The position numbers and the translations under genes were made by a program. Positions 17,391 to 24,032 of a stretch of 64,000 nt of DNA are shown piece after piece (position 1 is the stretch's first letter; each line of letters starts with the position of its first letter). Source of the DNA: a bacterium (GTDB lineage: Bacteria; Elusimicrobiota; Elusimicrobia; UBA1565; UBA9628). The notes under the pieces are model-generated. The model was not told the origin of the DNA, ran no database searches, and saw nothing but the letters and a program-made list of their open reading frames with translations. Location: NCBI GenBank assembly GCA_021822495.1, contig JAKAQO010000006.1, positions 1-64,000 on the forward strand, read 5' to 3'.

Positions 17391-18227
17391 ATGCAATTGC
17401 AGATGGGAAGTATTCAATCAATCGTTCGAAGTCGTGACTTCACCGATAAGCTTTCAGATGATAAAGTTATTCGTGAACACGGCAACTCTTATGCGAACGA
17501 ATACCGAAGCCCGTCCCAGAAAGCGCGGGTGTTAACGGAGTCCTGGGTTCGGGCAGAGGTCTATTGTCCAGCTTGCTTCCATAAAATAGATCAAGCGCCG
17601 AATAATCAGCCTGTTTTAGATTTCTTTTGTTCTTCTTGCGGAGAAGGTTATGAGCTAAAGAGTAAAAAAAGCGCTTTAGGCGCGAAAATTGTTGACGGAG
17701 CCTATGCCACGATGATTGAGAGGCTTCAATCTAAAGATCAGCCTAATTTTTTCTTGCTTCGATATTCCGCGATTGAAAATTCTGTTATCGATTTTTTTGT
17801 GATCCCGAAACATTTCATGGCTGTTGATATAATCGAAAAACGTAAACCTTTACCTTCTTCTGCGCGAAGACATGGCTGGGTTGGATGTAATATCTTGTTG
17901 AGCCGAATTCCGCAATCCGGCAGAATCGCGTATGTGAAAGACCGAAATATTCTACCTCCTTCGGAGGTTCGCAACAACTGGGAGAAAACTCTATTTTTGC
18001 GCGATAAGGATTGTTTGCCTCAAAAAAGTTGGATACTCGATACCATGTCTTGTATTGAAAGATTAGATAAACGATTTTCTCTTAAGCAGATGTATGAGTT
18101 CGCCGATCATTTGCGCGCGTTGCATCCCGGGAACAGTCATGTTAAAGAGAAAATCCGGCAGCAACTTCAAGTTCTTAGAGATAGAGGCTATATTCGATTC
18201 TTGGGAGATGGCACGTATGAACGGTGA
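17391..18227 (+). CDS. DpnI-like methyl-directed restriction endonuclease
   Basis: A 278-residue protein closely matching DpnI along its length. The PD-(D/E)xK site is D77, E88 and K90 in LDFFCSSCGEGYELK, with the same spacing as DpnI D53/E64/K66. Four zinc cysteines are C59, C62, C80 and C83. ARRHGWVGCNILLS and the C-terminal winged-helix part (KEKIRQQLQVLRDRGYIRFLG) match the DpnI DNA-reading domain. DpnI cuts GATC only when the adenine is methylated, so it needs no partner methylase and the host must lack Dam-type methylation. About 25 extra N-terminal residues precede the DpnI-like start; the true start may be later, and no good ribosome site is seen. AT-rich, atypical base composition suggests transfer. 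Confidence 0.93.
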   Translation: MQLQMGSIQSIVRSRDFTDKLSDDKVIREHGNSYANEYRSPSQKARVLTESWVRAEVYCPACFHKIDQAPNNQPVLDFFCSSCGEGYELKSKKSALGAKIVDGAYATMIERLQSKDQPNFFLLRYSAIENSVIDFFVIPKHFMAVDIIEKRKPLPSSARRHGWVGCNILLSRIPQSGRIAYVKDRNILPPSEVRNNWEKTLFLRDKDCLPQKSWILDTMSCIERLDKRFSLKQMYEFADHLRALHPGNSHVKEKIRQQLQVLRDRGYIRFLGDGTYER

Positions 18228-18345
18228 AGCTGGATGATAAGAACTCGCGAGAGTCAAACTGAGAAGGTTAAGAGAAGCGAGGATTAGATTAATATTGTTC
18301 GCGCAACGATAAATGTTCTCCGGCCCCGCTTGAAACCTCTAGGGC

Positions 18346-18531
18346 CTAAACCTCATCGAAGTTTGTTTCTGAGAGGTAATCATTTTGGGTGACAAGATAC
18401 TTAAGGGCGTCTCGCGCGGTATTTCCTTCACTAAAACCAATGACTTGAAGGTTTTCAGTATCCGGGTCAATGCTGGTGCTACCTGGCTGATAAGTGCTGC
18501 CTTCAGAACTCAAAAAAATAAAAGTCTTCAT
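18346..18531 (-). CDS. Small conserved-looking hypothetical protein, 61 residues
   Basis: Begins MKTFIFLSSEGSTYQPGS and ends SETNFDEV. I chose the ATG at 18531 because GAGAGG stands about ten bases before it; a longer frame to 18564 adds an unconvincing MTLWNKRGIST. The first strand (TFIFLSSEG) and the QVIGFSEGNTARDALKYL segment resemble a widespread small protein of unknown function found in many bacteria, often beside toxin-antitoxin or mobile genes. I recall such sequences but cannot name the family. It lies between the DpnI-like gene and the BrnTA pair, in the accessory stretch. Confidence 0.6.
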   Translation of the reverse strand: MKTFIFLSSEGSTYQPGSTSIDPDTENLQVIGFSEGNTARDALKYLVTQNDYLSETNFDEV

Positions 18532-18614
18532 CGTTGATATACCTCTCTTATTCCATAGGGTCATTCTTTATTTTAGAATTCTTAAGTCCGCACAAAATAA
18601 CAGGCATCCTGACC

Positions 18615-18854
18615 CTAGGCCATTGGGTGATGGCTGGCGTAGGCGTCCAGCAGGGTTCGAATCATTCCTTGATAGGGAGCGTGGTATTTGCGCGCCGCTT
18701 TTTTAAAGAAAGCGACGCTTGACTTGCTCAGGCGGATGGTGACTTTGACATTTTCTTCCTTTTTGAGGGCCAATTGTCTCGCCGGCGGTAAGAAATCCCG
18801 CACGACTTGAATCTTTCCCAGCGGTTCATCGGTATATTTTATTTTCTTTTTCAT
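18615..18854 (-). CDS. brnA: BrnA-type antitoxin
   Basis: A 79-residue protein. KVTIRLSKSSVAFFKKAARKYH is a ribbon-helix-helix-like DNA-binding stretch and YQGMIRTLLDAYASHH is the dimer helix end typical of BrnA. BrnA binds and neutralises the BrnT toxin and represses the operon. The start (ATG at 18854) overlaps the end of the toxin gene by 29 bases, so the antitoxin is translated from the same message. The toxin-first order matches known brnTA operons. Confidence 0.85.
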   Translation of the reverse strand: MKKKIKYTDEPLGKIQVVRDFLPPARQLALKKEENVKVTIRLSKSSVAFFKKAARKYHAPYQGMIRTLLDAYASHHPMA

Positions 18855-19110
18855 AAATCGATTTTCCCTTTCTCCAATATCCCGCCCCGATAATTCTAAT
18901 CGCGTCTCGTCTTATTGTAAAGCGAACGGTTAAAATTCCATCTCCGACTTTCCCGAAGCAGAAGAATCTTTTTTCTGCCTCGCTGTGTTCCAAATCTCTC
19001 GCGATGACGCGCCGTAAATCTAAGAACGCTTCTTGAGCCTTCTCAAAGGATACCCCGTGTTTCAGCTGATTAAGATCATCCTTTGCGCTGTCCCATTCAA
19101 AACTCAACAT
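18826..19110 (-). CDS. brnT: BrnT-type toxin (ribonuclease-like)
   Basis: A 94-residue protein with the BrnT layout: FEWDSAKDDLNQLKHGVSFE near the start, AQEAFLDLRRVIARDLEHSEAEKRFF, then RFTIRRDAIRIIGAGYWRKGKSIYEK. BrnT has a RelE-like fold and cleaves RNA; the basic C-terminal arginines and lysines correspond to that surface. AAAGGA lies just before the ATG. A TATACT box (complement of 19120-19125) and a palindrome at 19131-19152 lie upstream, pointing to autoregulation by the BrnT-BrnA complex. Confidence 0.87.
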   Translation of the reverse strand: MLSFEWDSAKDDLNQLKHGVSFEKAQEAFLDLRRVIARDLEHSEAEKRFFCFGKVGDGILTVRFTIRRDAIRIIGAGYWRKGKSIYEKENKIYR

Positions 19111-19130
19111 CTATCCTTTAGTATACATTA

Positions 19131-19152
19131 GATATGGCTATTCTGCCATATC
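19131..19152 (-). promoter_or_regulatory. Operator palindrome of brnTA
   Basis: GATATGGC, six bases, GCCATATC: a perfect 8-base inverted repeat. It lies just upstream of the TATACT -10 box (19120-19125) of brnTA on the minus strand and so covers the expected -35 position. Binding there by BrnA or the complex would block RNA polymerase, as in known type II toxin-antitoxin operons. Confidence 0.65.
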
Positions 19153-19158
19153 ACTACT

Positions 19159-19755
19159 TTATGAATTCAAATTTCGAGCGCCGTTTCCCTTGTTTTTCAG
19201 TTTCCGAAAAAGCCGGGCGTAATCGCGAACCTGGAAATGGGCGTTGAGACCGCTGGGGTTGGGAAAAACCCAGAGGCGGCTTTGTCCGATTCTTTCCTCT
19301 TGGAGGCCGACTTGGGCCTTAGGGCGGTCAAAGGCGTCCCGGTAAAGCCCAAGCCCCAGAAAAGCGACTTCGCGGGGTTGAGTGCGGAGAATTTTAAGAG
19401 TGAGTTTTTTTGCGCCTTCACGCAATTCATCAAGCGTGAGTTCATCGGCTCTGGCGGTGGCGCGTTGGACGATGTTGGTGATGCCGAGATTAGAATCCAG
19501 AAGACGCTCTGAATCATGCGGCGTCAAGGGGCTTTTTAAAAGGCCCGAGGCGTTGAGGGCCGGCCAGAAGCGGTTTCCGGGCCGCCCGAAATGGTGGCCA
19601 ATGGCGGCGGTATAAAGCCCGGGGTTGATGCCGACAAAAAGAACGTCAAGATTTGGGCCGATGATATCCTTAACGGTCTTGTGTCTCGCGGCCTCAAGGT
19701 CTTTCTTGGTTGGCCGAAATGGTTTTTGGGGCGAATTAATTTTTTCGGCGCTCAC
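19159..19755 (-). CDS. mug: G/U(T) mismatch-specific DNA glycosylase (Mug/TDG)
   Basis: A 198-residue protein of the uracil-DNA glycosylase superfamily 2. VGINPGLYTAAIGHHFGRPGNRFW contains the GINPG catalytic/pocket motif and the base-binding segment; PNPSGLNAHF is the second conserved loop. It removes uracil or thymine mispaired with guanine. The first 35 residues are polar. Its 3' end ends 46 bases from brnT, beyond the accessory island, and tRNA-Asp lies just upstream on the same strand. Confidence 0.92.
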   Translation of the reverse strand: MSAEKINSPQKPFRPTKKDLEAARHKTVKDIIGPNLDVLFVGINPGLYTAAIGHHFGRPGNRFWPALNASGLLKSPLTPHDSERLLDSNLGITNIVQRATARADELTLDELREGAKKLTLKILRTQPREVAFLGLGLYRDAFDRPKAQVGLQEERIGQSRLWVFPNPSGLNAHFQVRDYARLFRKLKNKGNGARNLNS

Positions 19756-19770
19756 GGGTTGGGAAAAGAC

Positions 19771-19847
19771 TGGCGGGGCCGACGGGACTTGAACCCGCGA
19801 TCTCCGCCTTGACAGGGCGGCGTGTTAGCCAACTACACCACGACCCC
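19771..19847 (-). tRNA. tRNA-Asp (GTC)
   Basis: The minus strand folds as a cloverleaf: acceptor GGGGTCG/CGGCCCC, anticodon stem CCGCC/GGCGG with loop CTGTCAA (anticodon GTC), T-arm CGGGTTCAAGTCCCG. The discriminator is G and a 3' CCA is encoded in the genome (complement of 19771-19773). Confidence 0.95.
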
Positions 19848-19934
19848 AACTGGAGGTATTCTAACATTTTTCCCGCCGTTTCGTTTTTTTTATTTCAAAT
19901 TACGGGAGTAATGCAAGAAAAGCGTCCAATTCTG

Positions 19935-19951
19935 CGGAGAGGGTGGGATTC
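19935..19951. repeat. Partial duplicate of the tRNA-Ser 3' end
   Basis: CGGAGAGGGTGGGATTC, 17 bases, identical to the discriminator/acceptor/T-stem end of tRNA-Ser at 20059-20075. After it the sequence differs, running CCTCCTCGCCCGGCCT. The two copies lie 124 bases apart in the same orientation, as would direct repeats left by integration or a slipped duplication. No integrase is present in the window. Confidence 0.7.
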
Positions 19952-20004
19952 CTCCTCGCCCGGCCTCAGTGTCGCTTCGGCCTCCTTCGGAGCCCGCTGC
20001 GGAC

Positions 20005-20028
20005 AAAAAGCCAAATCGTTGGCTTTTT
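20005..20028 (-). terminator. Terminator downstream of tRNA-Ser
   Basis: AAAAAGCCAA, ATCG loop, TTGGCTTTTT: perfect 10-base inverted repeat with a T-run in both directions. It lies 30 bases after the tRNA-Ser 3' end on the minus strand. Confidence 0.85.
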
Positions 20029-20058
20029 TCCGTCAGCTTCGAATTCCAAGCCTGAAAA

Positions 20059-20145
20059 CGGAGAGGGTGGGATTCGAACCCACGAGAGGCGTGAACCCCT
20101 ACCGGTTTTCAAGACCGGCGCCTTAAACCGCTCGGCCACCTCTCC
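20059..20145 (-). tRNA. tRNA-Ser (TGA)
   Basis: The minus strand folds as a class II tRNA: acceptor GGAGAGG/CCTCTCC, anticodon stem CCGGT/ACCGG with loop CTTGAAA (anticodon TGA), a long variable arm, T-arm GTGGGTTCGAATCCCAC. Discriminator G. The 3' CCA is not encoded. Confidence 0.95.
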
Positions 20146-20159
20146 AAATTAACGCGCCC

Positions 20160-21095
20160 TTATGCGGAAACTTTTTGAAATTGCTCCTGCCAGTCGTGGA
20201 GTTGCTTAAGGCCCACTCCGACTCCGCCGCAGACAATCGCAAGAATGGATGAGAACTCTCTTAAGATGGAAGCATTTTTATAAAGAGGAGCCAAGGCCGC
20301 GCCACAGGCGGGCTCGACTAAAACCTTGTGATCGTCGGCGAATTTAACGCAGGCATCTACCGCGTCAGCGTCAGAAACTGTCTCATCAATGATTCGGTGC
20401 TTTTGAGTCCACTCCCAAAGGGCCGGGGTGATGACCTTTGTGCCGAGGCTGGTCGCGATGGTCTCGACTTTATTGACGGAAACCAGTTTTCCTTCTTTTA
20501 GAGAAGCGTTGAGCTTGGCCGCGCCTTTAACTTCGCAGGCGATGACAGGAATGTCTTTGAGCCCGTGCGCGTGAAGACCTTGTAAAATGCCGCAGAGAAG
20601 CCCGCCTCCACCGACCGCGACCGCAATCGCGCCGGGTTTAAGGCCGGCTTTGACGATTTCATCAATCAAGCTTGCGTGTCCGTCCCAAATGAGCGGATTG
20701 TCGAAGGGATGAACATAGCCGACCTTGGGGTCTCGGGCCAGGCGAGAAGCCTCTTGATGGGCGTCGTCCCAAACCTTGCCGAAAACCCGTACTTCTGCGC
20801 CTTCAAGAGCGATGCGTTCTCTCATGATGGTTGGGGTTGTCTCAGGAACAATCACGGTTGTTTTGATTCCTAATTTTCGTCCAGCATAAGCGGCGGCAAG
20901 GCCCGCGTTTCCGCCGGAAGAAGAAATAAAATGAGTTTTTCCCGCTTTCGCGAGTTGTTCGCAGAGGTGTCCAATCCCCCGGATTTTAAATGAGCCAGAC
21001 GGCTGAAGCGCGTCCATCTTCAGATAAACCGGTTTTTTAACGATGCGGGAAATGGCCAGCGATTCAAGCAGCGGCGTGTCAAAGTGAAGCGGCAT
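20160..21095 (-). CDS. PLP-dependent L-serine/threonine dehydratase, SDH type
   Basis: A 311-residue fold-type II PLP enzyme. The lysine that binds PLP is in SGSFKIRGIGH, SSSGGNAGLAAAYA is the substrate/phosphate loop and AVGGGGLLCGI is the glycine-rich phosphate cup. The overall pattern (FDTPLLES near the start, HPFDNPLIWDGHASL, VEPACGAALA) resembles the single-domain serine dehydratases that lack a regulatory ACT domain. It deaminates serine or threonine to pyruvate or 2-oxobutyrate and ammonia. Its start overlaps the end of ruvC by 17 bases, so it probably belongs to the yebC-ruvC message, in the place where ruvA or ruvB would be usual. Confidence 0.9.
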   Translation of the reverse strand: MPLHFDTPLLESLAISRIVKKPVYLKMDALQPSGSFKIRGIGHLCEQLAKAGKTHFISSSGGNAGLAAAYAGRKLGIKTTVIVPETTPTIMRERIALEGAEVRVFGKVWDDAHQEASRLARDPKVGYVHPFDNPLIWDGHASLIDEIVKAGLKPGAIAVAVGGGGLLCGILQGLHAHGLKDIPVIACEVKGAAKLNASLKEGKLVSVNKVETIATSLGTKVITPALWEWTQKHRIIDETVSDADAVDACVKFADDHKVLVEPACGAALAPLYKNASILREFSSILAIVCGGVGVGLKQLHDWQEQFQKVSA

Positions 21096-21639
21096 TTAGA
21101 TTCTCCTTAATATTCTTTTTGGGTTTTTTAGAATTTCCAAATTGTTCAAGCACTTTAAGGCGCGAGCTTCGGCTCGATTTGTGATGACAAAGGGCGATGG
21201 CGGCGGCGTCGGCGACGTCGGCGGGATGAAGAATTTCTTTAAGGTTGAGCGCGCGTTGGACGGCCCACTGCATTTGAGATTTCATGGCCGTTCCACTGCC
21301 GGTCAAGGTTAATTTTACGGTGCGCGGATTGTATTCTTTAATCTCTTGGTTAGCCAAGGCGGCGGCGAGTACAATAACCCCGCGCGCTTGAAGGGTCGCC
21401 CGCACGGTGGGAGCGGCTTTTAAAAAAAACATTTCTTCTATCGCGACGGCGTTAGGCGCGTGTTGTTTAATCACGCGCTTGACCTCGTTGTGAATTTGGA
21501 CCAAGCGTTCGGTCAAGGATTGGGAGGGAAACGTGCGAATAAGACCTGAGGCAATCAGTTTTGGGGTAGCGGCATTTTCTCCGTTTAAAACGGCCCATCC
21601 GGTTTCAGAGACGCCCGGATCAATTCCTAGAATGATCAC
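21079..21639 (-). CDS. ruvC: Holliday junction resolvase RuvC
   Basis: A 186-residue endonuclease. Catalytic acids are D7 in GIDPG, E68 in AIEEMFF, and the aspartates of HPADVADAAAIALCHH near residue 140. It cuts Holliday junctions symmetrically. The C-terminus is longer and basic (KSSRSSRLKVLEQFGNSKKPKK). The start is six bases from the yebC stop, so they form one unit. No ruvA or ruvB is nearby. Confidence 0.96.
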   Translation of the reverse strand: MIILGIDPGVSETGWAVLNGENAATPKLIASGLIRTFPSQSLTERLVQIHNEVKRVIKQHAPNAVAIEEMFFLKAAPTVRATLQARGVIVLAAALANQEIKEYNPRTVKLTLTGSGTAMKSQMQWAVQRALNLKEILHPADVADAAAIALCHHKSSRSSRLKVLEQFGNSKKPKKNIKENLNAASL

Positions 21640-21645
21640 CTGAAG

Positions 21646-22401
21646 CTAAGCCTCAAGCTTGGCTAGAATTTCATCGGGAATATCGAAATTGGCGTGGACA
21701 TTTTTAACGTCATCATGTTCTTCGAGAGCGTCCACCAGCGCCAAGACTTTTTCAGCGGTCGCCTGGTCCAAAGTGATGGTGGTGTCCGGCTTCATAATCG
21801 AAGAAGCCGATTCAATTTCATATCCCGCCTTGGTTAAGGCCTCTTTCGCTTTGTCGAGGTTGAGGGGAGAAGTGATCACCTCGCAAAATTCGGCGTCCTC
21901 CATCGAAATGTCGTCGGCTCCCGCTTCAAGCGCGTGGGAGATTAAAGAGTCTTCATCTTTAACGGAAGATTTTTTGACGCGAATAAGGCCCTGGGGTTTG
22001 AACATCCACGCCACGCAACCCGCTTCCCCTTTGTTTCCGCCGTTTTTAGTGAAAATGGTTGCGATCTCGGAACCCGTGCGGTTGCGGCTGTCGGTCGTGA
22101 CCTCAACTAAAATCGCGACTCCGCCGGGGCCATAGCCCTCATAAGTCAATTCTTCGTAGGTCGCGCCGGGAATTTCGCCGGTTCCTTTTTGTATGGCGCG
22201 TTTGATGGTGTCTAGGGGCATATTGGCTGCCCGTCCGTCGTCAATCGCGCGGCGCAACCGTGGGTTTCCGGCGGGGTCGCCGCCGCCCATTTTGGCCGCG
22301 ATAGTGATTTCGCGGCTGATTTTCGTCCAAACTTTTCCGCGCTTTGCATCCAAGAGCGCTTTTTTATGTTTGATTCCCGCCCAGTGAGAGTGTCCGCCCA
22401 T
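21646..22401 (-). CDS. yebC: YebC/PmpR-family protein
   Basis: A 251-residue protein matching the family from end to end: GGHSHWAGIKHKKALLDAKRGKVWTKISREI at the N-terminus, ARAANMPLDTIKRAIQKGTG-type segment, YEGYGPGGVAILVE and the acidic C-terminal ALVDALEEHDDVKNVHANFD. Family members act as DNA-binding regulators or as factors that relieve ribosome stalling. The next gene on the strand is ruvC, a classic pairing. Divergent from the permease at 22507. Confidence 0.95.
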   Translation of the reverse strand: MGGHSHWAGIKHKKALLDAKRGKVWTKISREITIAAKMGGGDPAGNPRLRRAIDDGRAANMPLDTIKRAIQKGTGEIPGATYEELTYEGYGPGGVAILVEVTTDSRNRTGSEIATIFTKNGGNKGEAGCVAWMFKPQGLIRVKKSSVKDEDSLISHALEAGADDISMEDAEFCEVITSPLNLDKAKEALTKAGYEIESASSIMKPDTTITLDQATAEKVLALVDALEEHDDVKNVHANFDIPDEILAKLEA

Positions 22402-22506
22402 AAAGCCTCCAAAAATTTTTTACGGCGCCATTTGATGATGCGCTTTCCTTCATTTTAGCACATCGCGCGCGGGAGCGCGCCGCAGAATTGATATAATTAT
22501 TTCATT

Positions 22507-24024
22507 ATGTGGAAAAATCTTTTCGCGGCTAAACCCCTTTCCTTGATAATGGAGGAAATGAAAACCGGCAAGCGTTTAAATCGCGTGCTGGGCCCCTGGC
22601 AGTTGGCGGGCGTTGGAATTGGCGGAATTATTGGAACAGGGATTTTTGTTTTGACGGGGGTCGCCGCCCATGATAAGGCGGGGCCGGCCTTGATTCTGTC
22701 TTTTGTCGTGGCTGGAATTGCCTGTATTTTTGCCGCTTTGTGTTACGCGGAATTTGCCGCGATGGTTCCCGTGGCTGGTTCCGCCTACACTTATGCCTAC
22801 GCCACATTGGGAGAGCTTTTTGCCTGGATCATCGGCTGGGATCTGGTTTTGGAATACACCGTCGCTTCCGCCGCGGTCGCCCATGGTTGGTCGCATTATT
22901 TCCAGGATTTTATCGGTATGTTTGGAATTTCCATCCCGCATATTTTGACCAATGCTCCTTTTGACTTTAATCCTATTCTAGGGAAATTCTTTTTGACCGG
23001 AACAGTTTGTGATTTTCCTGCGATTGTTATCACATTTCTTATCATGGGTATTTTGGTCGTGGGGGTTCAGGAAAGCGCTTCATTTAACACGGTGATGGTG
23101 TTTATCAAGTTATCTGTGGTTCTATTTGTGATTGTGGTTGGCGCGTTCTATATTCATCCCAAGAACTGGGTTCCCTTCGCGCCTTATGGCTATACGGGCA
23201 TCGGTTTTTTCGGGAAGACGCTGTTGGGAAGAACTGATTCTGCCGGAAATCCGTTGGGGGTTTTCGCGGGCGCGGCGATCATTTTTTTCGCCTATATCGG
23301 TTTTGATGCGGTGTCCACCCAGGCGGAAGAAGCGATTGAACCCCAGAAAAGCGTTCCCTTTGGAATCATCACATCCTTGATTGTCTGCACCATTCTCTAT
23401 ATAGCCGTGACTGCGGTTTTGACCGGGATGATCCCATATAAGCAAATCAACGTGGACGCTCCTATTGCCGAAGCCTTTAAGCAAGTAGGGCTTCCCTGGG
23501 CTCAGGGCTTGATTTCCATTGGCGCTTTGGCTGGAATCACCTCCGTTTTACTGGTCATGATGCTCAGCCAGCCGCGCGTATTTTTGGCGATGGCCCGGGA
23601 CGGGCTTTTGCCCCGGAAATTTTTTGGGGCCATTCATGATAAGTTTAAGACTCCTTATAAATCGACGATTTTAACGGGCATTGTCGTGGCCACGATGTCG
23701 AGTTTGATTCCACTTCGCGTCTTGGCGGAGTTGGGCAATATCGGAACCTTGCTGGCTTTCCTCATTGTTTGCGCCGCGGTTCTCATTATGCGAAAAACCC
23801 ATCCGCATACGGAGCGTCCGTTTGCGTGTCCCATGGTTCCTTGGATTCCTGCTGGGGGAATTGTGACATGCCTTCTGCTTATGTTCTCCTTGCCGGTGGA
23901 AAATTGGTGGAGCCTTTTTATCTGGCTTTCTATTGGTCTTGTCATTTACTTTTTCTACAGCCGCCACAATAGCGTTCTAGCCGAAGAAAGGCGGCGAATT
24001 GCCGCGCGCCCGGATCCCGCGTAA
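22507..24024 (+). CDS. APC-superfamily amino-acid permease (CAT type)
   Basis: A 505-residue membrane protein with about 12 transmembrane segments. The first helix has the APC substrate loop GIGGIIGTGIF, and the sixth has FFAYIGFDAVSTQAEE, both characteristic of the cationic-amino-acid-transporter group. It takes up amino acids using the proton gradient or by exchange; the substrate is not clear. A TATAAT box lies at 22492-22497, very close upstream, so the leader is short, or the real start is an internal ATG (22549 or 22558). It is followed by a paralogue after eight bases. Confidence 0.92.
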   Translation: MWKNLFAAKPLSLIMEEMKTGKRLNRVLGPWQLAGVGIGGIIGTGIFVLTGVAAHDKAGPALILSFVVAGIACIFAALCYAEFAAMVPVAGSAYTYAYATLGELFAWIIGWDLVLEYTVASAAVAHGWSHYFQDFIGMFGISIPHILTNAPFDFNPILGKFFLTGTVCDFPAIVITFLIMGILVVGVQESASFNTVMVFIKLSVVLFVIVVGAFYIHPKNWVPFAPYGYTGIGFFGKTLLGRTDSAGNPLGVFAGAAIIFFAYIGFDAVSTQAEEAIEPQKSVPFGIITSLIVCTILYIAVTAVLTGMIPYKQINVDAPIAEAFKQVGLPWAQGLISIGALAGITSVLLVMMLSQPRVFLAMARDGLLPRKFFGAIHDKFKTPYKSTILTGIVVATMSSLIPLRVLAELGNIGTLLAFLIVCAAVLIMRKTHPHTERPFACPMVPWIPAGGIVTCLLLMFSLPVENWWSLFIWLSIGLVIYFFYSRHNSVLAEERRRIAARPDPA

Positions 24025-24032
24025 GTTTGCCG

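Noticed and set aside
19935-20075. Integrated prophage or island at tRNA-Ser
   Set aside because: The repeats are only 124 bases apart with no integrase or coding sequence between; kept only as a possible scar.
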